Origin: a bacterium
GTDB taxonomy: Bacteria; Cyanobacteriota; Vampirovibrionia; Gastranaerophilales; Gastranaerophilaceae
Length of the DNA stretch: 10,177 bases
Assembly (NCBI GenBank): GCA_017477685.1
Contig: JAFUUT010000383.1
Span: forward strand, 1 to 10,177
Direction: 5' to 3'
The first letter of the stretch is position 1; each line of letters starts with the position of its first letter. Shown in pieces: positions 1 to 7,224 of this stretch. The notes under the pieces are model-generated. The model was not told where the DNA came from and searched no databases. It saw nothing but the letters and a program-made list of their open reading frames with translations. The position numbers were made by a program, and so were the translations under genes.

Positions 1-156
1 AAAGATATAGAAAATTCTAAAAATGCTGATATTAAAGGTAATGCAAAAGATGTACATGTTGTTTCAAGCGGATTTAATGATTTAATGATTTTTCACGAAG
101 ATGATGACGGCACGGAAAACCAATTAGTTTTCAGTCATGACCAGCATATTAATTAA
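1..156 (+). CDS. 3' end of an unknown gene (partial)
   Basis: Frame 1 is open from the window edge for 51 codons and stops at TAA 154-156, while the other two forward frames hit stops within the first 20 bases. The visible C-terminus is polar and acidic, with a DDDG stretch and the ending SHDQHIN. It has no membrane segment and no motif I recognise. A hairpin terminator begins about 20 bases after the stop, which supports this being a real gene end. The function cannot be told from this fragment; the start and most of the protein lie upstream of the window. Confidence 0.68.
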   Translation, partial: KDIENSKNADIKGNAKDVHVVSSGFNDLMIFHEDDDGTENQLVFSHDQHIN

Positions 157-176
157 TATTATTTTCAAATAAGGTG

Positions 177-220
177 AAAGATGTCACGATTATGTTTCAG
201 TTGTGGCATCTTTTATTTTA
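177..220 (+). terminator. Rho-independent terminator after the partial gene
   Basis: An 11-bp stem is formed by AAAGATGTCAC (177-187) and GTGGCATCTTT (203-213), with one G-T wobble and a 15-nt loop. It is followed by a T-rich tract (TTTATTTTA). It separates the upstream gene from the adhE promoter. Confidence 0.75.
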
Positions 221-236
221 AGTATTCTCTTTTTAA

Positions 237-255
237 TCGTTAATAGTGTTGACAA
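237..255 (+). promoter_or_regulatory. Possible Rex operator over the adhE -35 box
   Basis: The half-sites TCGTTAA (237-243) and TTGACAA (249-255) form an imperfect inverted repeat. Each differs by one base from the corresponding half of the clostridial-type Rex site (TTGTTAA, 4 nt, TTAACAA). The spacer is 5 nt here rather than 4, which weakens the call. The right half covers the -35 hexamer, a position where bound Rex would block RNA polymerase. adhE is a known Rex target in Firmicutes and rex is the next gene, so the context is favourable. Binding is inferred, not shown. Confidence 0.35.
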
Positions 256-277
256 TTATGTTTTCTTGAACTAGAAT
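249..277 (+). promoter_or_regulatory. Sigma-70-type promoter of adhE
   Basis: A perfect -35 hexamer TTGACA (249-254) is separated by 17 nt from a -10 hexamer TAGAAT (272-277), one mismatch from TATAAT. Transcription should start near 284, giving a leader of about 38 nt that carries the AAGGAG ribosome binding site at 307-312. The spacer and -10 contain an imperfect palindrome, TTCTTGAACTAGAA (263-276), which could be a second operator. Confidence 0.75.
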
Positions 278-321
278 ATAAATCAGGAAAATAATCACGA
301 TTAAAAAAGGAGATATAGATT

Positions 322-2961
322 ATGCCTAAATTGAAAGAAGAACGTACCCCAAGTGTAAAATCAACAGGTTTAGTTGACACTGTTGAAGCATTGAACGAAT
401 TACTTGACAGAGTTAAAAAAGCTCAGGATGAGTATTCAAAATTTTCTCAGGAAGCCGTAGACAGAATTTTTAAAGCTGCTGCCACCGCTGCTGATAAAGC
501 GCGTATTCCGCTTGCAAGAATGGCAGTTGAGGATACAGGCATGGGAGTTTTGGAAGACAAGATTATTAAAAATCACTTTGCTTCCGAGTATATATATAAC
601 AAGCATAAGAATGCTAAAACATGCGGAATTATCAGCGAAGATAAAATAAACGGAACAAAGATAGTTGCGGAGCCTTTAGGAATTTTGGCAGGTATTATTC
701 CTACTACAAACCCTACATCTACTGCAATTTTCAAATCACTTCTTGCTTTAAAAACGAGAAACGGTATTGTTTTTTCACCGCATCCGAGAGCAACAAAATC
801 AACAATAGAAGCGGCAAAAGTTGTTCTTGAAGCCGCAGTTGCTGCAGGTGCGCCGAAAGATATTATCGGTTGGATTGATGCTCCGTCTATGGAATTATCT
901 GATGCATTGTTGCATCATCCAAATATCGCATGTATTCTTGCAACAGGCGGTCCCGGTATGGTAAAAGCCGCATACTCATCCGGCAAACCTGCTTTAGGTG
1001 TCGGACCTGGTAATACTGCCGCTGTTATAGATGAAACCGCTGATATAAAAATGGCTGTATCTTCTGTTCTTATGTCTAAGACATTTGATAACGGTATGAT
1101 TTGTGCATCAGAACAATCCGTTATTGTTGTTGAAGATGTGTATGAAGAAGTTAAAAAAGAATTTATATACCGCGGAGCATATCTTGTTAAAAAATCTGAC
1201 GAACAAAAAATGTTGGATCTTCCGTTTATTGATCCTGCAAGGGGAACTGCTCATCCGGCTATAGTAGGTCAACCGGCTTATAAAATAGCAGAATTGTCAG
1301 GGTTTACTATTCCGGAGGATTCCAAAATTCTTCTTTGCGAAAGATCTCATGTAGATTGGGAAGATCCTTTCTCAAGAGAAAAATTGTCCCCAATCTTGAC
1401 TATGTACAAGGCTAAATCATTTGAAGATGCGGCTGAAATGGCTTATGAATTAGTATTAAAGGGCGGTGCCGGACATACATCCGTTCTTTATACAGATGAA
1501 AGAAAGTCAGACAGAATTAATATGTATGCGGAAAAAATGCCATCCTGTCGTATATTAATAAATCAACCTTCATCACAAGGTGGTATCGGGGATTTGTACA
1601 ACTTTAGACTGGAACCGTCTTTGTCATTAGGCTGCGGTTCTTGGGGCGGAAACGCAGTTTCCGGAAACATTGGTGTTGAACATTTATTAAATTACAAAAC
1701 TGTAGCTGAAAGGAGAGAAAATATGTTATGGTTCAAAGTTCCTCCAAAAGTTTATTTCAAGCGTGGTGCTATTGATTTAGCCTTGAGAGAACTTGAAGGG
1801 AAAAAACGTGCATTTATTGTTACTGACCGATTCTTATTCAACTCAGGTGCAGTTGATGTGATCACAAAAACACTTGATGAAATCGGCATTGATCATGAAG
1901 TATTCTTCGATGTAAAACCGGATCCTACACTTGCGACAATAAAACAAGCAATGGAAATAGTTAAACCTTATGAGCCTGACGTAATTATAGCTCTGGGCGG
2001 CGGTTCACCAATGGATGCCGGTAAAATTATTTGGTTATTGTATGAACAACCGGATACAAATTTTGAAGATATTTCAATGAGATTTATGGATATAAGAAAA
2101 AGAATCTGCCAAATTCCTGAGTTGGGTAAAAAAGCTACTATGGTTTGTGTTCCTACAACTTCCGGTACGGGTTCTGAAGTTACTCCGTTCTCAATTATCA
2201 CAGATGAAAAGACACATTATAAATATGCAATTGCAGATTATGCACTTACCCCGAATATGGCAATTGTTGATCCGAACTTTGTTGACGGTATGCCAAAAGG
2301 ATTAACTGCCGCTTCAGGTATTGATGCTTTAGTTCATTCTCTTGAAGCTTACGTATCTTGTATGGCTACAAACTTCACTAATTCTAATGCCTTAGAGGCA
2401 ACAAAATTAGTATTCAGATATTTGCCTGCTTCATATAAAGAGGGTGCAAATAACCCTGTTGCACGTGAAAAGATGCACTATGCCGCTACTATTGCCGGTA
2501 TGTCATTCGCAAACGCATTCTTAGGTTTGTGCCACTCAATGGCTCATAAACTGGGTGCTATGTACAGCATTCCTCACGGTGTTGCAAACGCTTTATTGAT
2601 AAGACAAATTATCAAGTTTAATGCAGTTGATAAACCGACAAAACAGGCGATATTCCCTCAATACAAGTTCCCGTGTGCAAAAGCTAAATACGGTCAAATT
2701 GCGGATGAACTCGGATTAGGCGGTAAAGATGATGACGAAAAAGTTGAATTATTGATTAAGGCGGTGGATGAACTTATGACTGAAATCAACTTGCCAAAAT
2801 CTATAAGAGAATTTGGAGTCAAAGAAGATGAATTCATGGAAAATCTGGATATATTGGTTGAAAGAGCTTATGACGACCAATGCACAGGTGCAAATCCTAG
2901 ATATCCGTTAATGAGTGAAATTAAGCAAATCTTCTTAGATGCTTACGAAGGTGTTGTTTAA
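322..2961 (+). CDS. adhE: Bifunctional acetaldehyde-CoA/alcohol dehydrogenase AdhE
   Basis: Two-step enzyme reducing acetyl-CoA to acetaldehyde and then ethanol with two NADH; it is the main electron sink of ethanol-forming anaerobes, and characterised AdhE proteins form cytoplasmic spirosome filaments. The 879 residues match the family length. Residues about 1-440 are a CoA-acylating aldehyde dehydrogenase domain with the catalytic Cys261 (NGMICASEQ) and GPGNT at 228-232. After the linker RRENMLWF, residues about 468-870 are an iron-dependent alcohol dehydrogenase with GGGSPMD at 559-565 and the PTTSGTGSE signature. Asp668, His672, His738 and His752 match the four iron ligands in identity and spacing. 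The ATG at 322 lies 9 nt after AAGGAG. It is a monocistronic unit with its own promoter and a terminator behind it, probably under Rex control. No defect is visible. Confidence 0.97.
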   Translation: MPKLKEERTPSVKSTGLVDTVEALNELLDRVKKAQDEYSKFSQEAVDRIFKAAATAADKARIPLARMAVEDTGMGVLEDKIIKNHFASEYIYNKHKNAKTCGIISEDKINGTKIVAEPLGILAGIIPTTNPTSTAIFKSLLALKTRNGIVFSPHPRATKSTIEAAKVVLEAAVAAGAPKDIIGWIDAPSMELSDALLHHPNIACILATGGPGMVKAAYSSGKPALGVGPGNTAAVIDETADIKMAVSSVLMSKTFDNGMICASEQSVIVVEDVYEEVKKEFIYRGAYLVKKSDEQKMLDLPFIDPARGTAHPAIVGQPAYKIAELSGFTIPEDSKILLCERSHVDWEDPFSREKLSPILTMYKAKSFEDAAEMAYELVLKGGAGHTSVLYTDERKSDRINMYAEKMPSCRILINQPSSQGGIGDLYNFRLEPSLSLGCGSWGGNAVSGNIGVEHLLNYKTVAERRENMLWFKVPPKVYFKRGAIDLALRELEGKKRAFIVTDRFLFNSGAVDVITKTLDEIGIDHEVFFDVKPDPTLATIKQAMEIVKPYEPDVIIALGGGSPMDAGKIIWLLYEQPDTNFEDISMRFMDIRKRICQIPELGKKATMVCVPTTSGTGSEVTPFSIITDEKTHYKYAIADYALTPNMAIVDPNFVDGMPKGLTAASGIDALVHSLEAYVSCMATNFTNSNALEATKLVFRYLPASYKEGANNPVAREKMHYAATIAGMSFANAFLGLCHSMAHKLGAMYSIPHGVANALLIRQIIKFNAVDKPTKQAIFPQYKFPCAKAKYGQIADELGLGGKDDDEKVELLIKAVDELMTEINLPKSIREFGVKEDEFMENLDILVERAYDDQCTGANPRYPLMSEIKQIFLDAYEGVV

Positions 2962-2970
2962 ACATAATAT

Positions 2971-3017
2971 GAGGCTTGAATTTTATTCCAATTTATTCAA
3001 GCCTCCATTTTCTTTTA
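2971..3017 (+). terminator. Rho-independent terminator between adhE and rex
   Basis: A perfect 11-bp stem pairs GAGGCTTGAAT (2971-2981) with ATTCAAGCCTC (2995-3005) around a 13-nt loop, followed by the T-rich tract CATTTTCTTTT. It lies 10 nt after the adhE stop. Only 35 nt remain before the rex start, so a rex promoter would have to overlap this hairpin, or rex is partly read through from adhE. Confidence 0.8.
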
Positions 3018-3040
3018 AATAATTAAAGGATGTTAAAGAT

Positions 3041-3673
3041 ATGGAAATTCCTGATAAGGTGTTGAATCGTTTGACGCTGTATCATTTTATTTTGGATGAT
3101 TTGCGAGAAGACGAGGTGTATATTTCTAGTAATAAATTTTCTCAATTGCTTGATATTGACCCTTCTCAAGTCAGAAAAGATTTGAAGTATATAGGTTATC
3201 AAGGTAAATGCAGAGTCGGGTACGAAGCAAAAGACCTGAAAAAAGCCATTGAAAAAGGTCTTGGTTTCAAAAAAACCAGAGATGCGTTTATTATTGGAGC
3301 CGGGAATTTAGGTTCTGCATTGGCGAAGTATAATATTTTCAAAGATTATGGTTTGAATATTCTTGCAATGTTTGATACGGATGTAAATAAAATCGGCAAG
3401 GTTATTAATGGCAAAGAAGTTTTTGATTTCAATAAAGTAAGTGTTCTTGCAAAAAGGTTGAATGTTAATATTGCAATTTTGACTGTCCCGAGAATTTCTG
3501 CTCGCGGTACCGCTCAATATCTTGCAGGAGCAGGGTTTAAGTATATATGGAATTTCACACCAACTGTTTTGGATGTCCCAAAGAATGTTAAAGTTTGGAA
3601 TGAAAATTTGATAGGTAGTTTTTTACAATTTACTAATAAAGATGAGGTAACAGAAAATAATAATGACAACTGA
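3041..3673 (+). CDS. rex: Redox-sensing transcriptional repressor Rex
   Basis: Dimeric DNA-binding repressor that binds operators when NAD+ dominates and releases when NADH accumulates, so that NADH-consuming fermentation genes are induced. The 210 residues are the usual Rex length. Residues about 1-80 are a winged helix with the family signature SQVRKDLKYIGYQG and the VGY turn. A Rossmann domain follows with GAGNLG at 86-91 and an acidic residue (Asp112) after the second strand. The C-terminus holds the conserved NFTPTVLDVP-like segment and ends in a swap helix (NLIGSFLQF). The start at 3041 follows AAAGGA (3025-3030) by 10 nt. Rex heads a five-gene operon and overlaps the next gene by 11 nt, so the sensor is co-expressed with the hydrogenase-phosphatase genes. 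adhE just upstream is a likely target. Confidence 0.95.
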   Translation: MEIPDKVLNRLTLYHFILDDLREDEVYISSNKFSQLLDIDPSQVRKDLKYIGYQGKCRVGYEAKDLKKAIEKGLGFKKTRDAFIIGAGNLGSALAKYNIFKDYGLNILAMFDTDVNKIGKVINGKEVFDFNKVSVLAKRLNVNIAILTVPRISARGTAQYLAGAGFKYIWNFTPTVLDVPKNVKVWNENLIGSFLQFTNKDEVTENNNDN

Positions 3674-3899
3674 AATAAAAGTTTGCATGGGCAGTGCATG
3701 TTTTGCAAAGGGTAATTTAGAGAATTTGGAATTTATAAAAGAATATATTGAAGAAAAAAATTTAAATTCAAAAGTAACAATAGTAGGTTCATTGTGTGAA
3801 AACAAATGTGAAAAGGGACCAAGAATAATTGTAAATGATAAAGAATATATAAATGTTAAAACAGAAGACATAGCAAAAATAATACAAGAGAACATGTAA
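3663..3899 (+). CDS. Small thioredoxin-like [2Fe-2S] ferredoxin (NuoE C-terminal type)
   Basis: 78-residue electron carrier matching only the thioredoxin-fold [2Fe-2S] half of NuoE/HydC-type subunits; the N-terminal helical half of full NuoE (about 160 residues) is absent. The cluster ligands are visible as Cys8-x4-Cys13 (VCMGSACFAKG) and Cys45-x3-Cys49 (SLCENKCEKGP), the standard order and spacing. The start overlaps rex by 11 nt. A GAGGT at 3644-3648 lies 14 nt upstream, rather far for a Shine-Dalgarno site, so translational coupling to rex is likely. It precedes the sensory hydrogenase by 13 nt and probably exchanges electrons with its FeS chain (inferred from context). The long antisense frame over this gene is a shadow. 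Confidence 0.9.
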   Translation: MTTEIKVCMGSACFAKGNLENLEFIKEYIEEKNLNSKVTIVGSLCENKCEKGPRIIVNDKEYINVKTEDIAKIIQENM

Positions 3900-3912
3900 A
3901 AAGGGGCAAATA

Positions 3913-5643
3913 ATGGCTAAACAATATCCTGTATATACTTTAAAAAATGAGTGTAATGACTGTTATAAATGTATAAGGGGCTGTCATATCAAGGCTATTC
4001 GTATTCAAAGCGGAAGTGCATCCGTTATAAATGAAAAATGTATAGCTTGCGGTCATTGTGTTCAGATATGTCCTGCGGGGGCAAAAAGAGTTCGAAACGA
4101 TATAGATATTGTTAAAACACTATTATTAACCGGTAAAAAAGTTTATGTTTCTTTGGCACCAAGCTGGGCAGGTGTTTATAATATATCTAAGGAAAAAATG
4201 GTTGCAGTGCTTAAAAAACTCGGTTTCAGCGGAGTTTCAGAAACGGCATTAGGCGCTCAGGAAGTATCTATCCAGACTGCAAAGATGTTAAATAATTCTG
4301 CTTCAGGCCTCTACATTTCATCTGCGTGTCCTGTTATAGACGATTATATAAGATTATATAAACCGGAATTTGCAAAATGTATTACTCCGATTGCATCTCC
4401 TGCTCTTACTCATTGCGGGTTATTAAAAGAAATGATGGGTGATGATATAAAAGTTGTATTCATAGGTCCTTGTATTGCCAAGAAAAATGAAGCAGATAAA
4501 AACCCAGATTTGATGGCGGCTGCATTGACCTTTGATGAACTCAATTACTGGATAAAAGAAGAATTTATAGATGTTGATAATATAGAACCTGATCATACTT
4601 GCCATTTCGTTCCGGAAGGTGCATTTGAAGGAGCTTTATATCCTTTAGAGGGCGGAATGAATGAGACAATAAAGCGAGTCGGGATTGATAAAGACGATGT
4701 AACTTTTATTGCTGTAAGTTCTTTGGAAGATTTTGATAAGTCATTAAAGAATATAGATCCTGATAAGATTGAAAACAAAATTTTTGTAGAAGCTTTGGGC
4801 TGTTCAGGTGGTTGTATTAATGGACCGTGTTTGTCCAGTGACAAGTCAAGGATACTGATAACTTCCGATATTTATGCAAATACAGAATATAGAGATGATG
4901 TACCAAAAGAGCCAAGAAAAGTGGTTAATATGGAATACAAACCTGAACCTGTGGAAAAGGTCGAGTATTCTATTGAGCAAATAACAAAAGCATTGAGAAA
5001 AATTAGTAAGCACTCAGAAGAAGATGAACTAAATTGTTCAGGATGTGGTTATGCAAGCTGCAGAGAATTTGTGAATGCTCTTATTGCAGGAGATGCTGAA
5101 CCTTCTCAATGTGTGTCATATATGAGGAAAATTGCGGTAAGAAAAGCTGCCGCAATGCTTAGGTGCATGCCTTCTGCTGTAGTTATTGTTGATTCAAATA
5201 TGGAAATCGTTGAAGCAAATGATTCATTTGAGCACATGTTTTTATCAGATGAGATGTACGAAGTATTTAAATCCCGTCAAGATGGGTTGACAGGGGCGTG
5301 TATAGACAGGATTGTTTCGTTCCCTGAATTGTTTAAATCCGCATTAGATACAGGTAAGGATATTCACCAAGAGCATTATGCAATTGAAGATAAAGTATAT
5401 GATATAAGTATTTTTACAATCGAAGATAATGAACTTGTTGGTGCAGTTATCTCTGATGTAACAAAATCTGAAATGGATAGAAGCAAAATTGCCCAAAAGG
5501 CAAGAGAAGTTATTACGAAAAATATTGCAACCGTTCAGGAAATTGCAAGTCTACTGGGCGAACATATGGTCGAAACCGAGCTTTTATTAAATTCTATTGC
5601 AGAGGGTTATGATCCTAATGCAAACGAAGGGGATAAGAGGTAG
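3913..5643 (+). CDS. hydS: Sensory [FeFe]-hydrogenase (HydS type) with extra FeS and PAS domains
   Basis: Cytoplasmic 576-residue protein. Residues 14-53 hold two [4Fe-4S] motifs (Cys14/17/20/24 and Cys43/46/49/53). The H-cluster domain follows with L1 as SSACPV (ligand Cys139), L2 as GPCIAKKNE (Cys187) and L3 as EALGCSGGC (Cys297, Cys301), so all four ligands are present. L1 has Ala138 where catalytic hydrogenases have the proton-shuttle Cys, and L3 continues NGPC, not GGG. Next comes a four-cysteine FeS domain (Cys375/378/383/400), then a PAS domain at about 413-510 and a helical tail. This architecture is that of group C (HydS-like) putative H2 sensors, whose proteins turn over H2 poorly. 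AAGGGG lies 6 nt before the ATG. The phosphatase gene starts 2 nt downstream and is the likely signalling partner. No maturation genes (hydEFG) are in the window; they must be elsewhere. Confidence 0.93.
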   Translation: MAKQYPVYTLKNECNDCYKCIRGCHIKAIRIQSGSASVINEKCIACGHCVQICPAGAKRVRNDIDIVKTLLLTGKKVYVSLAPSWAGVYNISKEKMVAVLKKLGFSGVSETALGAQEVSIQTAKMLNNSASGLYISSACPVIDDYIRLYKPEFAKCITPIASPALTHCGLLKEMMGDDIKVVFIGPCIAKKNEADKNPDLMAAALTFDELNYWIKEEFIDVDNIEPDHTCHFVPEGAFEGALYPLEGGMNETIKRVGIDKDDVTFIAVSSLEDFDKSLKNIDPDKIENKIFVEALGCSGGCINGPCLSSDKSRILITSDIYANTEYRDDVPKEPRKVVNMEYKPEPVEKVEYSIEQITKALRKISKHSEEDELNCSGCGYASCREFVNALIAGDAEPSQCVSYMRKIAVRKAAAMLRCMPSAVVIVDSNMEIVEANDSFEHMFLSDEMYEVFKSRQDGLTGACIDRIVSFPELFKSALDTGKDIHQEHYAIEDKVYDISIFTIEDNELVGAVISDVTKSEMDRSKIAQKAREVITKNIATVQEIASLLGEHMVETELLLNSIAEGYDPNANEGDKR

Positions 5644-5645
5644 AA

Positions 5646-6803
5646 ATGTTCATTGATATAGCTTGTTCTCAAAAAAAGAAATATAACCAGAACGCATATG
5701 GTGATTATTTTGCTTCAAACAGATTCCCTAATATGAATCGTGTTGTGGCAGTGCTTTCTGACGGACTTGGCAGCGGAATAAAGGCAAATATATTGGCTTG
5801 TATGACTTCTACTATGCTTTTAAAATTCATGGAAAACCATTCCGATATAGAAAAATCCTGTGAAATCATAATGAATTCGCTTCCTGTGTGCAAAGTCCGC
5901 GGTATAAGTTATTCTACATTTTCTGCGATTGATTGTTATGAAAACGGAAAGGCAAAAATTGTAGAAGAAGGTAATCCGGATTTTATATGGATTAGAAATG
6001 GCGAAATTTTAAAACCGGAGTTCCAAACAATTCAATCAAAAGATTTCAAAAATCGTAAAATGAAAGTGTATAATATTAATCTTGAAAAATATGACAGAAT
6101 AATTTTTTGTTCCGATGGAGCGACTCAAGTTGCAATGGGTACAAAGCAGTTCCCTCTCGGACTTGAAAGAAGCGGGCTTATAAAAATTATTTTAAATAAA
6201 CTTGAGCAAGATCCGGAAATTTCATCAAAAGATTTGAGTGAGTATTTGGTTCATCAAATAGAATTAATCGCTCCGAACAGAGAATTAAAGGATGATACTT
6301 CTATTCTTTCTATTTATTGCAGAGATCCGCGAGAATCGCTTATTTTTACCGGCCCTCCGTTTCATAGTGAAAAAGATAGTTATTATGCTAAAACATTTAT
6401 GGAATTCAAGGGTAAGAAAGCTATTTCCGGCGGTACGACTGCAAATATTATTTCAAGAGAATTAAATATTCCGGTAAGTACAGACTTATCAACCAGTACA
6501 GGCAAGCTTCCGGGACTTTTGAAGATGGATGGTGTTGATTTGGTCACAGAAGGTATTCTTACTTTGACTAAAACGCTTGAATATCTGGAAAGCGGGAAAT
6601 ATGAGAATAATGCTGCAAAAACATTGATGGATTTTCTACTTGATAGTGATGTTATAAACTTTCTGGTAGGTGCCCAGATGAATAAGGCACATTATGATCC
6701 GAATTTGCCGATAGAAATTGAAATTAGAAAGAATATAATAAAACAAATGGCACATGTTTTAGAAGAAAAATATTTGAAAAAAGTTAATGTACAGTTTATA
6801 TAA
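5646..6803 (+). CDS. SpoIIE/PP2C-type Ser/Thr phosphatase with extra C-terminal domain
   Basis: Predicted metal-dependent protein phosphatase of 385 residues, soluble, without membrane segments. The N-terminal about 230 residues carry the PPM/SpoIIE core: Asp20 (YGDYF), Asp39-Gly40 (LSDGLGSG), Asp157-Gly158 (CSDGA) and Asp216-Asp217 (KDDTS), so the metal ligands look intact. Residues about 235-385 form a second domain with GGTT at 262-265 and DLVTEGI at 298-304. From memory the same extension occurs in hydrogenase-linked phosphatases of anaerobic Firmicutes; its role is not known to me. The gene begins 2 nt after hydS behind an AGAGG at 5636-5640, so translation is probably coupled. It lacks its own sensor domain, which suggests that the PAS part of HydS controls it (inference). 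Typical targets are phosphorylated anti-anti-sigma (STAS) proteins, but none is encoded here. Confidence 0.9.
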   Translation: MFIDIACSQKKKYNQNAYGDYFASNRFPNMNRVVAVLSDGLGSGIKANILACMTSTMLLKFMENHSDIEKSCEIIMNSLPVCKVRGISYSTFSAIDCYENGKAKIVEEGNPDFIWIRNGEILKPEFQTIQSKDFKNRKMKVYNINLEKYDRIIFCSDGATQVAMGTKQFPLGLERSGLIKIILNKLEQDPEISSKDLSEYLVHQIELIAPNRELKDDTSILSIYCRDPRESLIFTGPPFHSEKDSYYAKTFMEFKGKKAISGGTTANIISRELNIPVSTDLSTSTGKLPGLLKMDGVDLVTEGILTLTKTLEYLESGKYENNAAKTLMDFLLDSDVINFLVGAQMNKAHYDPNLPIEIEIRKNIIKQMAHVLEEKYLKKVNVQFI

Positions 6804-6814
6804 AGGAGAAAAAT

Positions 6815-7072
6815 ATGGACAAAATTTTAGTAAAAGTATGTACGGGGACAACCTGCTTTGTTATGGGTGGCAGTAATTTGCAAGAGTTGCATGATATTAT
6901 TCCTAAAAAATATGGGGATAAGGTAGAAGTTCAAGCAAGCAATTGTTTAGGGCTTTGCTCAATAAATTGGGAATCTTCAAAGGCTCCGTATGTCAAGGTT
7001 GATGATGATATTGTAAAAGAAGCTACCGTTGAAAAAGTATTGGAAGCTATTGATAAAAAACTGGCAAAGTAG
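6815..7072 (+). CDS. Second small thioredoxin-like [2Fe-2S] ferredoxin
   Basis: 85-residue predicted electron carrier of the NuoE C-terminal/thioredoxin-like ferredoxin fold. Ligands are Cys9-x4-Cys14 (VCTGTTCFVMGG) and Cys44-x3-Cys48 (SNCLGLCS), separated by 29 residues, against 31 in the protein at 3663. The two are clearly distinct paralogues rather than a recent duplication. The AAAGGAG at 6802-6808 overlaps the phosphatase stop codon and lies 6 nt before this ATG. It is the last gene of the operon and a strong terminator follows. In many anaerobes a similar small gene stands in front of the NuoF-like and HydA subunits of an electron-bifurcating hydrogenase; those subunits are missing here, so this protein probably serves HydS or a complex encoded elsewhere. 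Confidence 0.9.
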   Translation: MDKILVKVCTGTTCFVMGGSNLQELHDIIPKKYGDKVEVQASNCLGLCSINWESSKAPYVKVDDDIVKEATVEKVLEAIDKKLAK

Positions 7073-7093
7073 TGAAAATAGATATATTTTATA

Positions 7094-7133
7094 AAAAGCA
7101 AGTTCAATTACATTTGAACTTGCTTTTATTTTT
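7094..7133 (+). terminator. Strong terminator of the rex-hydrogenase operon
   Basis: A perfect 14-bp stem, AAAAGCAAGTTCAA (7094-7107) with TTGAACTTGCTTTT (7114-7127), has a 6-nt loop (TTACAT) and is followed by ATTTTT. It begins about 20 nt after the last stop codon of the operon. The A-run on its left side could make it work on both strands. Confidence 0.9.
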
Positions 7134-7224
7134 AAGATATGTAAACTTTTTATTTTTAAACTAACAAAAAAAATATTTTACGGGTTTTAATTCTGCATAC
7201 GGTAAAAATAAAAAGGAGTTTATT

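Noticed and set aside
1968..2201. Antisense open frame within adhE
   Set aside because: It is opposite the conserved GGGSPMD and PTTSGTGSE coding region; its content follows from the codon use of adhE.
3030..3035. ATG at 3030 as the rex start
   Set aside because: It is followed directly by a TAA stop; the in-frame start is at 3041.
3514..3895. Antisense open frames over the end of rex and the small ferredoxin gene
   Set aside because: They lie opposite well-supported genes with conserved cysteine and Rex motifs, encode low-complexity Phe/Ser/Ile-rich peptides and have no recognisable domain.
7153..7167. Rex-like sequence TTTTTAAACTAACAA after the operon terminator
   Set aside because: The two half-sites would be only 1 nt apart, whereas Rex needs about 4, and the region is simply A/T-rich.
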